This document shows positions 27,226 to 38,400 of a stretch of DNA of 64,000 nucleotides, piece after piece; within the stretch, counting starts at the first letter, position 1, and each line of letters opens with the position of its first letter. The stretch comes from Phylloscopus collybita (Eukaryota > Chordata > Aves > Passeriformes > Phylloscopidae). The notes under the pieces are model-generated. The model was not told the DNA's origin. It worked only from the letters and a program-made list of their open reading frames with translations, and did no database searches. The DNA is taken from NCBI GenBank assembly GCA_027886175.1, contig JAJNNQ010000004.1, positions 19,105,501-19,169,500 on the forward strand. Direction: 5' to 3'. The translations under genes and the position numbers were made by a program.

Positions 27226-27540
27226 CTGTACCTAAAAAATTCTACTCTTCTGAGCACTGTACAGGAGTTTATGTGTTTTTACAAGAGATTTTGTTGATAG
27301 AATGTTCAGCAAATAACTTTTAACCTCTCACCTTGGATATAATCAGATATTTTTCCAGAAAAATCTCTTGGAACACTATGAATGAAGAGTGTTTCCAGCA
27401 CCTCTTCAAAAATTCTTGAAAGATGGAATATGTCTGGAAAGTTGTGTCTGAAAGTACTCTTGAAAATATCAGCCTTGTCTTTATTTTTTTTTTTTCAGTT
27501 TGACTGTGGCATCAGATACTTGAGCACTGAGAAATGTTTT

Positions 27541-27555
27541 GTTGTTGTTGTTGTT
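27541..27555 (+). repeat. (GTT)5 run
   Basis: Five GTT triplets followed by a short T run. Confidence 0.9.
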
Positions 27556-27731
27556 TTTTCTCTGTGTACAGTGCCTTTAGTTGATATGCTCATGTCATAG
27601 AGATGTCAGTGTGAGCAAGGAATAAACCACTCCATAACTTTACATTTCAGCAGAATGAATCATATTAAGAATCTCAATATTACTGCAACTGAAGAACAAA
27701 AAAAATATGATTTCTTTCCTCAAACAAATGC

Positions 27732-27748
27732 AAAAAAAAAAAAAAAAA
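27732..27748. repeat. Poly-A run (17)
   Basis: Uninterrupted A run; no associated element recognised. Confidence 0.93.
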
Positions 27749-30267
27749 CCAAAGTCCCTCCTTTTCACTGCACGAACACATATCTATATCAGATTCTTCT
27801 AATTTGGATTTGGATTCAGTTTGTTCTTTAATTGCAGCGACCCAGATTGTAAATCTGCTCTATGTGAGATTGCAAGTTTATTTCTATATCATACATATAA
27901 TCCAAATACTGTCAGTGCTGAAAAATTAGCCTTTTTTTTTGTTCAGTCAGCTTGTGAAGTATCATCAGCTACACCCATTTGACAATCCTCTAGTGAAGGG
28001 AAAAAGGCAAAATAGTAATCAGAGACAGATGATATTACAATCTCATGCTGGATGTTTAACTAGCATGAAAAGAAACATCTTCCAAGTACTTGTGGAAGTT
28101 GTAATGATGAAAATAGGAAAAACCGTGAAAAAAATTCAGAATGAAAAACCATTTGACATTGCACAAACTGCACTGAAGTGCTGCTTTGCTAAGTGCAAGC
28201 AGGGATGTTCAGCCTCTGTGTGCTCCCAGTACAGTCAAATTCAGCTCAGTGGGAAAGTCAGGCCTTGGTAATGGATATTCTTAAATATCTGGAAAATATT
28301 TAAGGTAAGAGGATCTTTTCCTGTCACAGTAAATTTGGATAAATGCTATCTGTCCATCAAGAAGATTGAGCAATACTAAAATCTGCTAAAACCCCAGAGT
28401 GTTTAACTGTTTTTGAAAATCTGTTGAAGGAGATAAACAGGAGGGAGTACGGAGAAAACATTCCAGGGGCCTGGAAATGCTGGGTGTGGAGAGCACATCT
28501 CATATTGCAGCGAGCCACTCTGATGCAGGACACGAGAAAAAAGGTAAACTTGAAACTACTCAGTCCCATGGTGAAAGCATCAGCTTGGTAGGTGAATAAA
28601 TCACCTGCACTCTGCCTATGCAATGGGCACCTGCTCTGAGTGAGCATTCCAGGAGCCAGGAGCACAGGGCAGCCACAGGACACCACCACCAAACCAAGCC
28701 ATCTCCTGGGAATTGTGCTTTTCCAAGGTCACCACTGGTGCTGTGAGCACAGGCAGCGTGTCACGTCACGAGGGGGAAGGCTGAGGCGCAGAGAGTAAGC
28801 AGCTGGCATTCTGAAATGAGGTGTTTGAGCAACAGTCAAGGGTGTTGGGAAAGGGGATGGTTGCAGGTTCTTTGTATCTCAAGGTGGGAGAAGCCCTTCA
28901 CACACTGGACCTGTCCTCAGGGCTTTCTTTCAGCCAGGAGAGCTGCACACATCCAGCCTCTTGCTCAAGCCCAGTCTTTAAATTCCTTCACTTCTCCATG
29001 TGGCACATCTAGTGGATGATGCTTTCATACCTGTATTTACTGTGTCTGAATAAAACATGTCAGCTTTATGTATGTAATTTTACTCATTACACTCAATTAA
29101 CAAGCACGCAAAAAAATCTAATTTCAGTGACACTTTCAGAAGATGCATCTAAAACCAATCTGGCAAAAGACAAATGGATTTTTTTTCACCTGTACTCTGA
29201 AGTGGATCCTTTGCTTACCCACCTCACATACATTTACCCACCTGCTGCTATCACCAGTACCTCAGTGGTATCTGCTTCCCTTTCAATATTGAGTTCCTTT
29301 AAACTGGGCTAAATTGGAAACTATTTGATGTCTCCTGAACAAGCTATTTCTACCAGGACCCTCATCCAGAAAGAAGCCTTGCCACCTGGGAAACTCTGTC
29401 AAAGGCAGCAGACATCAAAGGGAGAGAGAGAGCTCTGCTGCCATTCTCTGCTCAGCTCAGCAAGGAGCTTCCCATTCCTACAGCTCTGGCTATTCCAACA
29501 TCAGCAATCGGCAGCAAAAGCCAGTGCAGAAGGTTTTCCTGCATCCTGCTCTTCCCTTTGGAAAGCTGACAGCCCCTAGGCTCTGCTGGAAAAAACAACC
29601 CAGGCCTGGCACACAGCAGCTGTTCCAGAAATGGTCACAATCTCACCACATAGGGTTTTTTTGCAGAGTTTTCTCTTCTGTGACTCTTTGGCACTTATTT
29701 GAGTATCTTCCCTCTTGTTATTGTCCAACACGCGGAGAACTAAGCACTGCTGTGGGCAGCAAGGAATTTTCAACTGCTTTTCAAGCTGCAAATGGATATT
29801 GAGGGGAACATGAGCAGCCCAGGCAACTGAAATAAATGCAGCTTATCACATTCCCTCCTGCTGGTCAGCAGGTGCACTGAGCACATTTTTGTGTGCTCTC
29901 CCTACCATTCCTGTGCCCTACTTTCAGACACTCCATAGGATATCTTGGCATCTCTCTGATTACACCTTCCTACTGCTTGCAGCCTCACCAGTCTGGATTA
30001 TCACCATTATCTGAAGCAGCAATGGCCTCTCCTAATCCTGTCAGGAAATTTGTACAGACTCCTGGTAATCTTGGGGCACTAATCTTGCAGCAGTTTGGGG
30101 CTGACATGAGCAAAACCCATGATTTTAACAAAGAAGAACACCGAGCAAGCCCAAGTATTTCTAAGAAGCTGCAGGGAGAACATGAGATAAGGAGGCAGGC
30201 ATCAGTGTACAGGACAGATAAAGTGATTAAAGGAAGGGTACTCAGCAGTAAGAGCAGTAATAAAACA

Positions 30268-30283
30268 TTTTTTTTTTTTTTTT
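30268..30283. repeat. Poly-T run (16) followed by CAG
   Basis: T run ending in CAG (30284-30286), a splice-acceptor-like context. It lies 120 bp left of the 30404 A/C tract. Confidence 0.9.
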
Positions 30284-30403
30284 CAGGCGCAATTCCAGGT
30301 GTCTCTGAGATTTCTTGCTGTGACAAACCTCCTTACACTGCTCCTTGAAATTCCCATTTGGTTATTTATCAGTTGAACTGACAAAGGCATACAAAAATTT
30401 CTT

Positions 30404-30615
30404 AAAAAAAAAAAAAACAAAAAACAAAAAAACCAAACCAAACCAAAACAAAACAAACCCAAACCAAAACAAAAAAAACCTACCAAACAAACAAAACCCC
30501 CCCCAAAAAACAAAACAAACCAACCAACCAACCAACCAACCAAACAAAACAAAAAAACCCCCCAAAAACCACAAAAAACCCAAACAAACAAAAAAAAACC
30601 AAACAGAAAAACACA
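30404..30615. repeat. A/C-only tract, about 210 bp, with (CCAA)n core
   Basis: It begins as poly-A after 'aaatttctt' and continues as almost uninterrupted A/C: CCAAA blocks, AAAAC blocks, an 8-C run near 30497-30504 and a (CCAA)n array with six CC doublets at 30520-30541. On the minus strand that array reads (GGTT)n. Open frames across it on both strands are low-complexity artefacts. Confidence 0.93.
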
Positions 30616-32997
30616 ACTAAAAAAGACCCCAGGTATTTCTTCTTCCACTGCAGTATTTGAAATACCACATTCTGTAAAATTCTGCATGGCTGAAAAGAGA
30701 ATTTGAACGTTTAAAGGATACAGCTATCCAACTCTTCTTTCTTTTGTAAAAATCTTATGTTTGCATATGTAGAACAACAAAATGTCATTCCTTTGAGTAA
30801 AACAACCAAAATACTCTTTGCTATCTAATTGTAATGGTTTCTGCATATGCAAGAGAAACATAAACCCGAGTTTTTCTTCTGGAACAAATGTTCAACCTGT
30901 CAAGAAGAGCACTTGATGTCAGGATTGTGAAGTGTGGATGAAATGACAGACCAACAGAGGGAATCTGATAAGAGATTAATGAGATGTGCTCCATGCAGTC
31001 AGAAATGTACTCGAAATAAGAAAGAAGAAAATGGGGGGAAAGAGAGAGAAGAGCAATAGAGGAGAGAAAGGAGCTGCTTTTTGAGGCTTCTGTTGTGATC
31101 CTGTGGCAGATGAGGGACACAGAATGTTATTGAGAAATTTCAGAAAATCTGTGAGTCAAGAGTGAATGGAGTGAACTGGACACACCTTGAGCATGTACCT
31201 TTGCAGGGTTCATGAGCTACAACATTTGTTGTGCAATATTTGGGGCACTTTGTGTGTGTATTTGGCCTGACACCAGCCTTGCACCCCCTTTTCCACACCT
31301 ACAGCACCTCCAATTGTGCAACCAACTGCATCAAGTGCCAGAAGCAGTTTCCAGCACTTAATGCTCGGCAAATCTGGGTTGTCATTTTTTTGGAGATTAT
31401 CCTTTTCCTCTGAAGGAAACAAACATGACCAGAGCAGAGCGTCCACCAAGCACAGCCAGCACAGCCAGCTGCAGTGGAGCACCAGAAATGAAAGTCATAG
31501 AATGAGGGTAAGGAGAGTCAAGGATTTTTGCCCCTGTAACAGGGCTGAAATGTAGATATAAAACATAATTCAATGTATTGCTGGGTCTTTACCAGCACAG
31601 AAACCCAGCAGAACTTCAGCCACATTTCACTGATGAGAAACAGGCACAAGAATCATCAACATCAGCCAAAGATATTTCAAAGGTGTTTTAGGAGGCAGTT
31701 AACAGGTGTCACACATATACCCCTAGTTCACTTTTGACCCAAAACACAGCTCAAATCAGTTTAACCCACCAGCAGAATGTGCCCTGTCACCAGTTAGTAT
31801 AAAACCCCGAATGCCAATCTTGTGCCTTGATTATTATACATGGTGTCTACAAAAATGCTGAGACACAATGGAATAACATGAGTTTATCCTGAATTTATAA
31901 CTATTAAAAAAAATAAAGAAAGCAAAGTACATTCTAACATTTCCCTATTTCAAATGAAAATCTATTTAATTTACATTTAGGCTAAGTTGGTTGTTTTCTT
32001 GTTTTCTTTTTATGAAGAAAATTGCAAGAATTATGATGGAACTTTGTAAGTTAGAATAACTCATTTGGCTTGTTCAGATATTTTGTATGAGAACATGAGG
32101 TCTTTTTCCTTCGGGAGATGTCAACTGCAAAAATTTTGTCACTTCTAAAGAATTACTCCAGTATTTATCAGCTCAGTCTAAATGTGAAAGTGAAAAGGGA
32201 TAATTCACCACACATAATACAGAGCAACAAGGAATCATACAGAAAATAGAGTCTGGCGTGAGGTTCCACAGTCTAAACAGTACTAGATTGTGAAAACACA
32301 AAGATTAAATAATTAGAAACAAGAGTGATTATATTTGGAAGCCCTTACCTCTTCCAGCTTTTTTTTTAGGTGTTTTTAACAAGTTTTCCTGATCAAGAGT
32401 TTTAATTTGAAAACAAATATCAGTTCTGCTCCATGAATTACCAAAAAATGCCTTTGTAGAGGCACAATGAAGGGAACTGAAATATTGTTCAAGTACAGGA
32501 AATAAAATTCACCCCCACAGTGAGACTCCTGGTAGATTCTTATTTGTTGCCATTGTTTTTCTTTCACATAAAAATGGCCTTGGCTGTAAACTTAAATTTG
32601 GAAAAAAGAAAAGAAATAGCACATTTGCTGCTGTCTTGCATTTCGTACTGGTTTATTTATGGATTTATTTTTTTTTTTACCTCATAAGTTTAATGGAATT
32701 TTTACTGTGACTTTATAGCTGTGTGATTTATAATACATCAAACAAGTCAAATCAATCAGTAAAGGCTTAAAAATCAGCACAGGTTCAGATGGCTCCTTTA
32801 AAACAAATCATTACAGCTGTTAGAACTCAAACATACATAACAAGGATTGACCACTAATGTGAGTTATTTTAAAATCTCATTTTCTTGGTAAGAAATGCTG
32901 CCCTTTGTATATAACTTTTTAACGATCTGGTGAAACCATCTGCAGGAGTACAGCACAAAACACAGTTCTCCTGTATATATCTGCCAAGCAGCTCTCT

Positions 32998-33183
32998 AAA
33001 TATTCTATACCATTCTTTAAAGGAAACCTACCCCTGTTCTCATTGATATGGAAAGCAGAACCTCTTTAAATACTCCATACCGTTATTTAAATATTATTAA
33101 ATATGCTGCAGATACTATTCTTTAAATGCGCTGCAGATAAAAAAAAAAATTTTTAAAGGAACCTATCCACATTCTCATTTGCT
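32998..33183 (+). repeat. Degenerate nested duplication
   Basis: Three sets of related words. 'aaatattctataccattctt' (32998) resembles 'aaatactccataccgttatt' (33068). 'tttaaaggaaacctacccct' (33016) resembles 'tttaaaggaacctatccaca' (33153), and both are followed by 'tctcatt'. 'gctgcagata' occurs at 33105 and 33130. This suggests successive tandem duplications of a 65-140 bp segment, now diverged. Confidence 0.6.
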
Positions 33184-34250
33184 GTTGATAGTTAAATCAG
33201 CTTTGTAATTGGCACAACTCTTCCATTAGAGCTTCAGAAATCGTTATTCCTGTTGTGCTCCAATTATAATCACATATAGAGAAGGCTCTTTCACCTTAAA
33301 GATAAGGAAATCTTAGCAGAAGGAGAGGTTTATACACAATATAGATGGGAAAGCAGTTTAAACAGGAAGAAAAAAAAAGCAGCAGATAATTTTCTTACTT
33401 AAGGGTGCATCTACAGGAGATTTTGACCATAAGTTACATACAAGAACTGAGTTGTGTTATATCCACTTGGTGTCAAGATCAACAGACCTATGGATGTTAA
33501 TTTTCATTTGTTTCATTATAAATCAAACCTTTTCTTGAGCTAGAACTATGTTTTGATTGTTACCAACTTAATGTAATCACCCAATAAGAACTGCCAATTT
33601 GAATAACCTCTACAATCATGAATATTTTATGGATATCCTTGGAAAAGACCCAGCCAAGGTCACCTTGAGAACTAACAGCACTGTATGATAAACAGCAAAA
33701 TGATCTATTTCCAGTCCCTCCAGTACAACAGATCCACTTAGCAATCCATTAGAAAAAAAAAATAGAAATAACATTTCCTCCAAAGGATTTCTCCCTTCAC
33801 TCCAAGCAAACATCAATCTGTAGCATCCAGAACTCCATTAAGCTTGTTCCAAAATCACAGTATTTCCTCTCCTTTTTGGTTTTGCTTTCAGTCCAATGGA
33901 TTTGTAGATTTCGTGGTAAATCTTTTTCCCCAATTATCTGAATAATCTGAGAACTGCACCACCACCCAGACACGGTTAACAGGGACAGAGATGTGTTTTG
34001 TTGTGCTTGGGCTTGATTACTGTTCAGTGCTGGTCCCCACAGCTACAGCAGAACATTTACAGAGCAAGTACACAAAATTCTTTTTTCATTATTCCTTTCT
34101 AGGAAGTTTTCACTATATAATTACATTATAAGTGTTAGTGAATTGTGCCAAGCTAGGATGGAAGCAAAGTGAATAGACTGAAGGAAGGATTAGAGCTAGT
34201 TATGTGAGTGCAAATGAAAGTAAAGAACCCTTTCATTTACTCCACTCTTT

Positions 34251-34324
34251 AAAGAAAAAAAGGAGAAAGAAAAAAAAGAAAGAAAAAAACACATAACAAC
34301 CCCCCCAAACCGAAAAAAACCCCT
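34251..34324. repeat. A/G tract passing into A/C tract
   Basis: AAAG/GGAG purine run to about 34288, then ACACATAACAAC, a 7-C run and AAACCGAAAAAAACCCC. Another example of the A/G to A/C switch seen at 56364-56572. Confidence 0.82.
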
Positions 34325-34914
34325 CTGTAATTCAAAACATATTGAGCATCTTTTTTTTCTTTGCCTTTTTTCTCCTTTTCCCCGTGAAATAATTTAATGA
34401 AGCTGAGGAGATTACTGCAGTAACTTTTAAGAGCTTGGCAAACAACAGGTTCTTTCACACTGCTCACTAAACACTAGGCCCTGCTAAAAGCATATAATTT
34501 AGAAAGTCACATTTCTTTATAAATGTCCAATCTCTTGTAGCTCTTGCTCATCAGAGGTGTAGGGCACACACTCTCCAGTGCCCCTCCCTTTCCACACTTG
34601 TGGCTGCTTCTGAAACCATTGATATTCCTGATGTCTCACCCCTGATAACCATGATAAGGCCCTGCCATTTTCACTGTGGCTTTTAACTTTTCATTTCTAG
34701 CTAATGCAACTTTCCTGCACCCCTTTGCTAAGGCATGAAAGCTTTTACTGCTGTGAGTCCATTATCATGGCAAGCATGCACACCAACTGAAAAAAAAAAT
34801 ACACATAGAAATTTAAGACAAGGTTTATTAATAGTTTGGTTTAGCACGTTTTCCCTCAAATGCTGTTCATTTCTGTGGGTTTTAAGGCTGGGCAATAAAA
34901 GAGAAAGAAGAACT

Positions 34915-35256
34915 CTAACTCTCTACAACAACCTGGGGCTGTAGTGAAGGGGGATTGGCCTTGGCTCTCAGATAACAAGTGACAGGATGAGAGAAAATGA
35001 ACTCAAGTTGTGCCAGGATTTTCCTAAAATCCTGGCAGATAGGATTTTAGGAAAAATATACTGCACTGAAAGGGTGATCAAACATTGGAACAGGATGCCC
35101 AGGGGAGTGGTGGAGTCACCATTCCTGGAAGCATTCCAAAAACGTGAGGATGTGGCACTTGGAGATTGGGTTTAGGGGTGAACACAGCAGTGCTGGGTCA
35201 GTGGTTGTACTCAAGGATCTTAGAGGGCTTTTCCAACCTTAAAAATTCCACGATAA
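34915..35256 (+). mobile_element. CR1 LINE fragment, 3' end (about 340 bp)
   Basis: The longest CR1 copy in the window, in sense on the plus strand. It follows the conserved 3' region of avian CR1 in order: a CTCTACAACAACCTG start, the 'aatgaactcaagttgtgcc' block, 'aaagggtgatcaaacattgg', 'aacaggatgcccaggggagt', 'gtggagtcaccattcctgga', 'gatgtggcactt', 'gcagtgctgggt', and the terminal 'cttttccaacctt'. No full reverse transcriptase frame is present, which is the usual 5' truncation of CR1. The block that normally reads roughly 'gccaggggaggtttagattggatattagg' is replaced by a compact inverted duplication at 35013-35055 (separate entry). CR1 is the dominant retroposon of birds. Confidence 0.93.
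35013..35055. repeat. Compact inverted duplication inside the CR1 copy
   Basis: Two overlapping perfect inverted repeats. One has 10-bp arms CCAGGATTTT (35013-35022) and AAAATCCTGG (35026-35035) with a 3-nt loop. The other has 14-bp arms TTTTCCTAAAATCC (35019-35032) and GGATTTTAGGAAAA (35042-35055) with a 9-nt spacer. The right arm matches the CR1 consensus region '..ggatattaggaaaa..', while the left arm has no counterpart in CR1. This suggests the left arm was copied from the right arm in inverted orientation after insertion, as in a replication template switch. Confidence 0.85.
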
Positions 35257-35445
35257 ACTCTAAATCCACTCAGCTCATTTTCCTAAGAGGTGTGTCAATT
35301 TTTACCAAGCGGGGTGAAGTCAAACACTGAGTTAAATGGTGGCTTATAATTAAGGGGTTGGGCACTCAATTAACCAAGGCACAAAATACTGAAGATGCAC
35401 AGAATTTTACTCAAGAAACGGTGGCTACTATTTTCTGCCCTGTAC

Positions 35446-35466
35446 TTTTTTTTTTTTTTTTTTTTT
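35446..35466. repeat. Poly-T run (21)
   Basis: Uninterrupted T run about 190 bp right of the CR1 copy ending at 35256. Confidence 0.95.
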
Positions 35467-38400
35467 CCTTGAAACATTCCTCACCAAAAGAAGACCACAG
35501 GGAATTAGTTGTTATGCTGAAGATTCTCTGGACAGGTGTGCAGTCGGGCAGAGTGAATTCTACACCACATGAGGCTTTGGTCATGGAATGCTAATTAACT
35601 TGGAACCAAAGACTTTCTTCCTGTGTGTTGGATGTGATAACGCAGCAGAGGATCCAAAGAGAAAAAAAAATTGATAACATTTTGTGGCATTGAAACAAGA
35701 TACTCTGCTGGAAAGACCTGAAGAGCGTCCAATAGGCAGAGAAAATTAAGAAAGTCTTTTTCAGATTATTTAAAATGTCTTTTAGACACCTATGCACACA
35801 CAGAGGAAAATCCTACAATTCCCTTAGGAAGATGATTGTTTTAAAGTCATTTGAGGCAATTTTACATAAGGCATCCCCCTCTACAGTCTCTGAAATCCAG
35901 TCCTTGCCTTGTGGTTTGATTCCTTTAGCTCATTCTCATCACTTTTCCTCATGGCAATCTCCAACACAAATTGCGAGTATTTGTCAAGTGTGCAAGCGAA
36001 AATCTGCTTGGAAAGAGGCAATGTTTGGAATTCATCAAGTTGCCACCTTGTTCTGTAATTCTCTGTAATTATCCTCACATTTAGTTTTCGAAGGAGTGTC
36101 AGGAATCCATCCTTCCTTTTTCATAGGCAGAGTCCTGCCCTGTGATTCCTATTCAGGATGCTGTCTCAAAGATATGTCCAAAATCCTGACTGAACATGCC
36201 AAAACCCTGAGGAAGCAGGGCTAGGTGCCTCTGATCTTTGTCTTGGTTGTCTCCTCGACTCGTGAGAGCCACCCCACCACGAGTCTGCACTTGTCTGTGC
36301 ATCCACCCCAGGATGGAGTCAAAACTCAGGGAGCACAGGACACGCTGCTGCTGCTGCTCTTGGGGGATAAATGGCCTTGCCTGGCCATGCCTGAGCCAGA
36401 GCCACTGCCTGGGAGGAGGTTGGCAGGGAGCTGAGAGCAGCCACTGCCAGCTCATGTCATCTCAGCTGCAGTCTGCACCCTGCCCATGTCTGAGAGCCCT
36501 GCAAAACAGAGCATGGGCAGGGAAAAATCAGCTTAATTGCCTTGGGGTTGCAGACAGCTGTAGATCCCATGGACCTGACTGATGCTTAGATAAATATTTC
36601 ATATCCTCTCACTGGGGAGACACGAAAATGCAGCTCTTTTTTTCCCTCAGTTACAGCTGGTTTTATACCGAGTCTGCAGGCTCCTGGGTCTGTCTTGCTT
36701 TGTTTTCTCCTAGAGGACACAGGACTCTGGTGCCCTGATCTAAAGAGGATTTACAGGTAGTGAGGATAATCTTACAACAACAGCACAACTCCCCCAGTCT
36801 CACCTTTCCTTCTTTCAGGTCCTAATGCATAGTAAAGGATGTTTTATGGCTCTGATCAAAAGCTCAGAGGGTTCCACGCTAGAATCCAGTGACTGCAGGA
36901 GAGCCTGACATTTCAAGAATATGTCACGTTATATCTTTTCTTTCTTTGTTGGATTAAAGGAGCAGCAACTCTCTGACCGGAAATGCATGCATTAGGAAAA
37001 TTGGGCCAGAACTGGTATTTAAAATAAAGTGTATTTATTGTTGCAATGTTTTAAACTCAATCCGTTAAATTATTCATGCCCACCAGAAAACCATCCCAAT
37101 TTTCAGCACCTGCAGTCTCGGTGTTTTACTTGTGAAATATTCAGATACTTCAGAGGCCTAATAAAAATGCAGGTATATTATCTCCACGTTACTTATCTTG
37201 AAAGGGGGATGATGTTGAGACAATAAACTGTTTAAAAATAAATCCCTTTCTGACAATCCACAAAACAATGGGGAATGTATTCATCTCCATTTGCCTTCCT
37301 TACTGGCAGTAGAAACTAATAGACAACATAGTCATCAGAATGATTTTGTGACAATTCCACAGAGGTTTAGCTAATTCTTTTCAAGTCCATTTTATTAGTC
37401 AAGAAAAAAAAATAAGTCAAATCCTGATTTAATAAGTGGTGGATTTGAATAAATTACTCTAGTTCTGTGTTCATTGAACTTTAAACAAATTGTTCCACAA
37501 TCCATTGCCAAGCAACTAGAACATATCCTTAGGAAGTTCAACAACATACTCTGATTAAATTGGTAGGGTGAACAAACAGTTTACTGGGAACTTCAGGCTT
37601 ATAAAATTAAGATTTACCAAAGTGGAGTTTTCCTCATTAATTCTATAAATCACCTATAAATAGACGCTTATGCTTAATAAATTGATAGAATCACATTCTA
37701 TCTGAAATCATTTGTATTTCTGATAATGTGTTTGCCCAGGATGCTGATGGCATTTTAAGACTGTTGAAATACTTCAAACCAAGTCCTGACAAACTGTTAC
37801 TATATTAGCTAAGAGAGACTGGTATCTAAAAAATTACATTTGAGGACAGAAAAACAACCATAGCTTTTTTTCCTAGGATTGTATTAACATGTCTTAGCTT
37901 TATTATCTTGGGTCTTTGACCCACTGGAACATGAATAAGAGAAATGACTGCACCCTGAGGGCATCCCCATGAAGCAGGATAACAAAATTACCAATCATTT
38001 TAGGTATTGAAAATAGATATTACTATTTTTAAGAGGAAACAGGGGAAATTCTGATTGCATTATGTATTTGGTGCAACGATTCTAACTCTCCAGAGAGAAA
38101 TGGGTTTAGGAGACCTCCAGCTCTGCATGTATGAAATGATTGCAGGTTGATTTATGTAATTTTTTGTATTTTGGATAGTACAAGAAGTTTATCCTAATAG
38201 AGGCATTTAACGTCCCCATTTTCTACTGTTTTCTGTTAGGATCTGTACTATTCCTGCAGCACAGTGTCTGGGTTTGAGTGGAGGACGTCAGGAAACAACA
38301 ACATCCTTCAGCCCTTCCCGGTTACAGGACCCTACATCCAGGAACGAGGCAAAAAAAAAAAAAATTACACTTGCATCAGTTCTCTTAACTCTGGATTTTA

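Larger units (their letters stand above)
22100..30267. other. Non-coding DNA, no recognised gene
   Basis: The longest non-repetitive frame in the window, 160 codons at 26096-26578 (+), shows no recognisable domain, no Kozak-like signal that persuades me and no flanking exons. 24540-25170 is repeat-free, AT-rich and could be conserved non-coding DNA. A small CpG-containing patch lies at 28750-28800. Confidence 0.55.
30626..34914. other. Non-coding DNA, no recognised gene
   Basis: Contains the degenerate duplication at 32998-33183, the purine/A-C tract at 34251 and an isolated TATAAAA at 31799-31805. 31425-31470 has a small duplicated CACAGCCAG word. Nothing coding recognised. Confidence 0.6.

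Noticed and set aside
28758..28775. GTCACGTCACG, resembling a CRE or E-box
   Set aside because: A single word in a small CpG-containing patch with no promoter features; expected by chance.
29893..30348. 151-codon plus-strand frame crossing a poly-T run
   Set aside because: It reads through the T16 run as a Phe stretch and resembles no protein I know; chance frame.
31799..31805. Isolated TATAAAA as a promoter
   Set aside because: No initiator, CpG island or downstream exon; AT-rich DNA yields such words by chance.
38281..38364. Possible retroposed sequence ending in a 14-A tail
   Set aside because: The sequence before the A run has no recognisable SINE, tRNA or gene similarity and no flanking duplication was seen.
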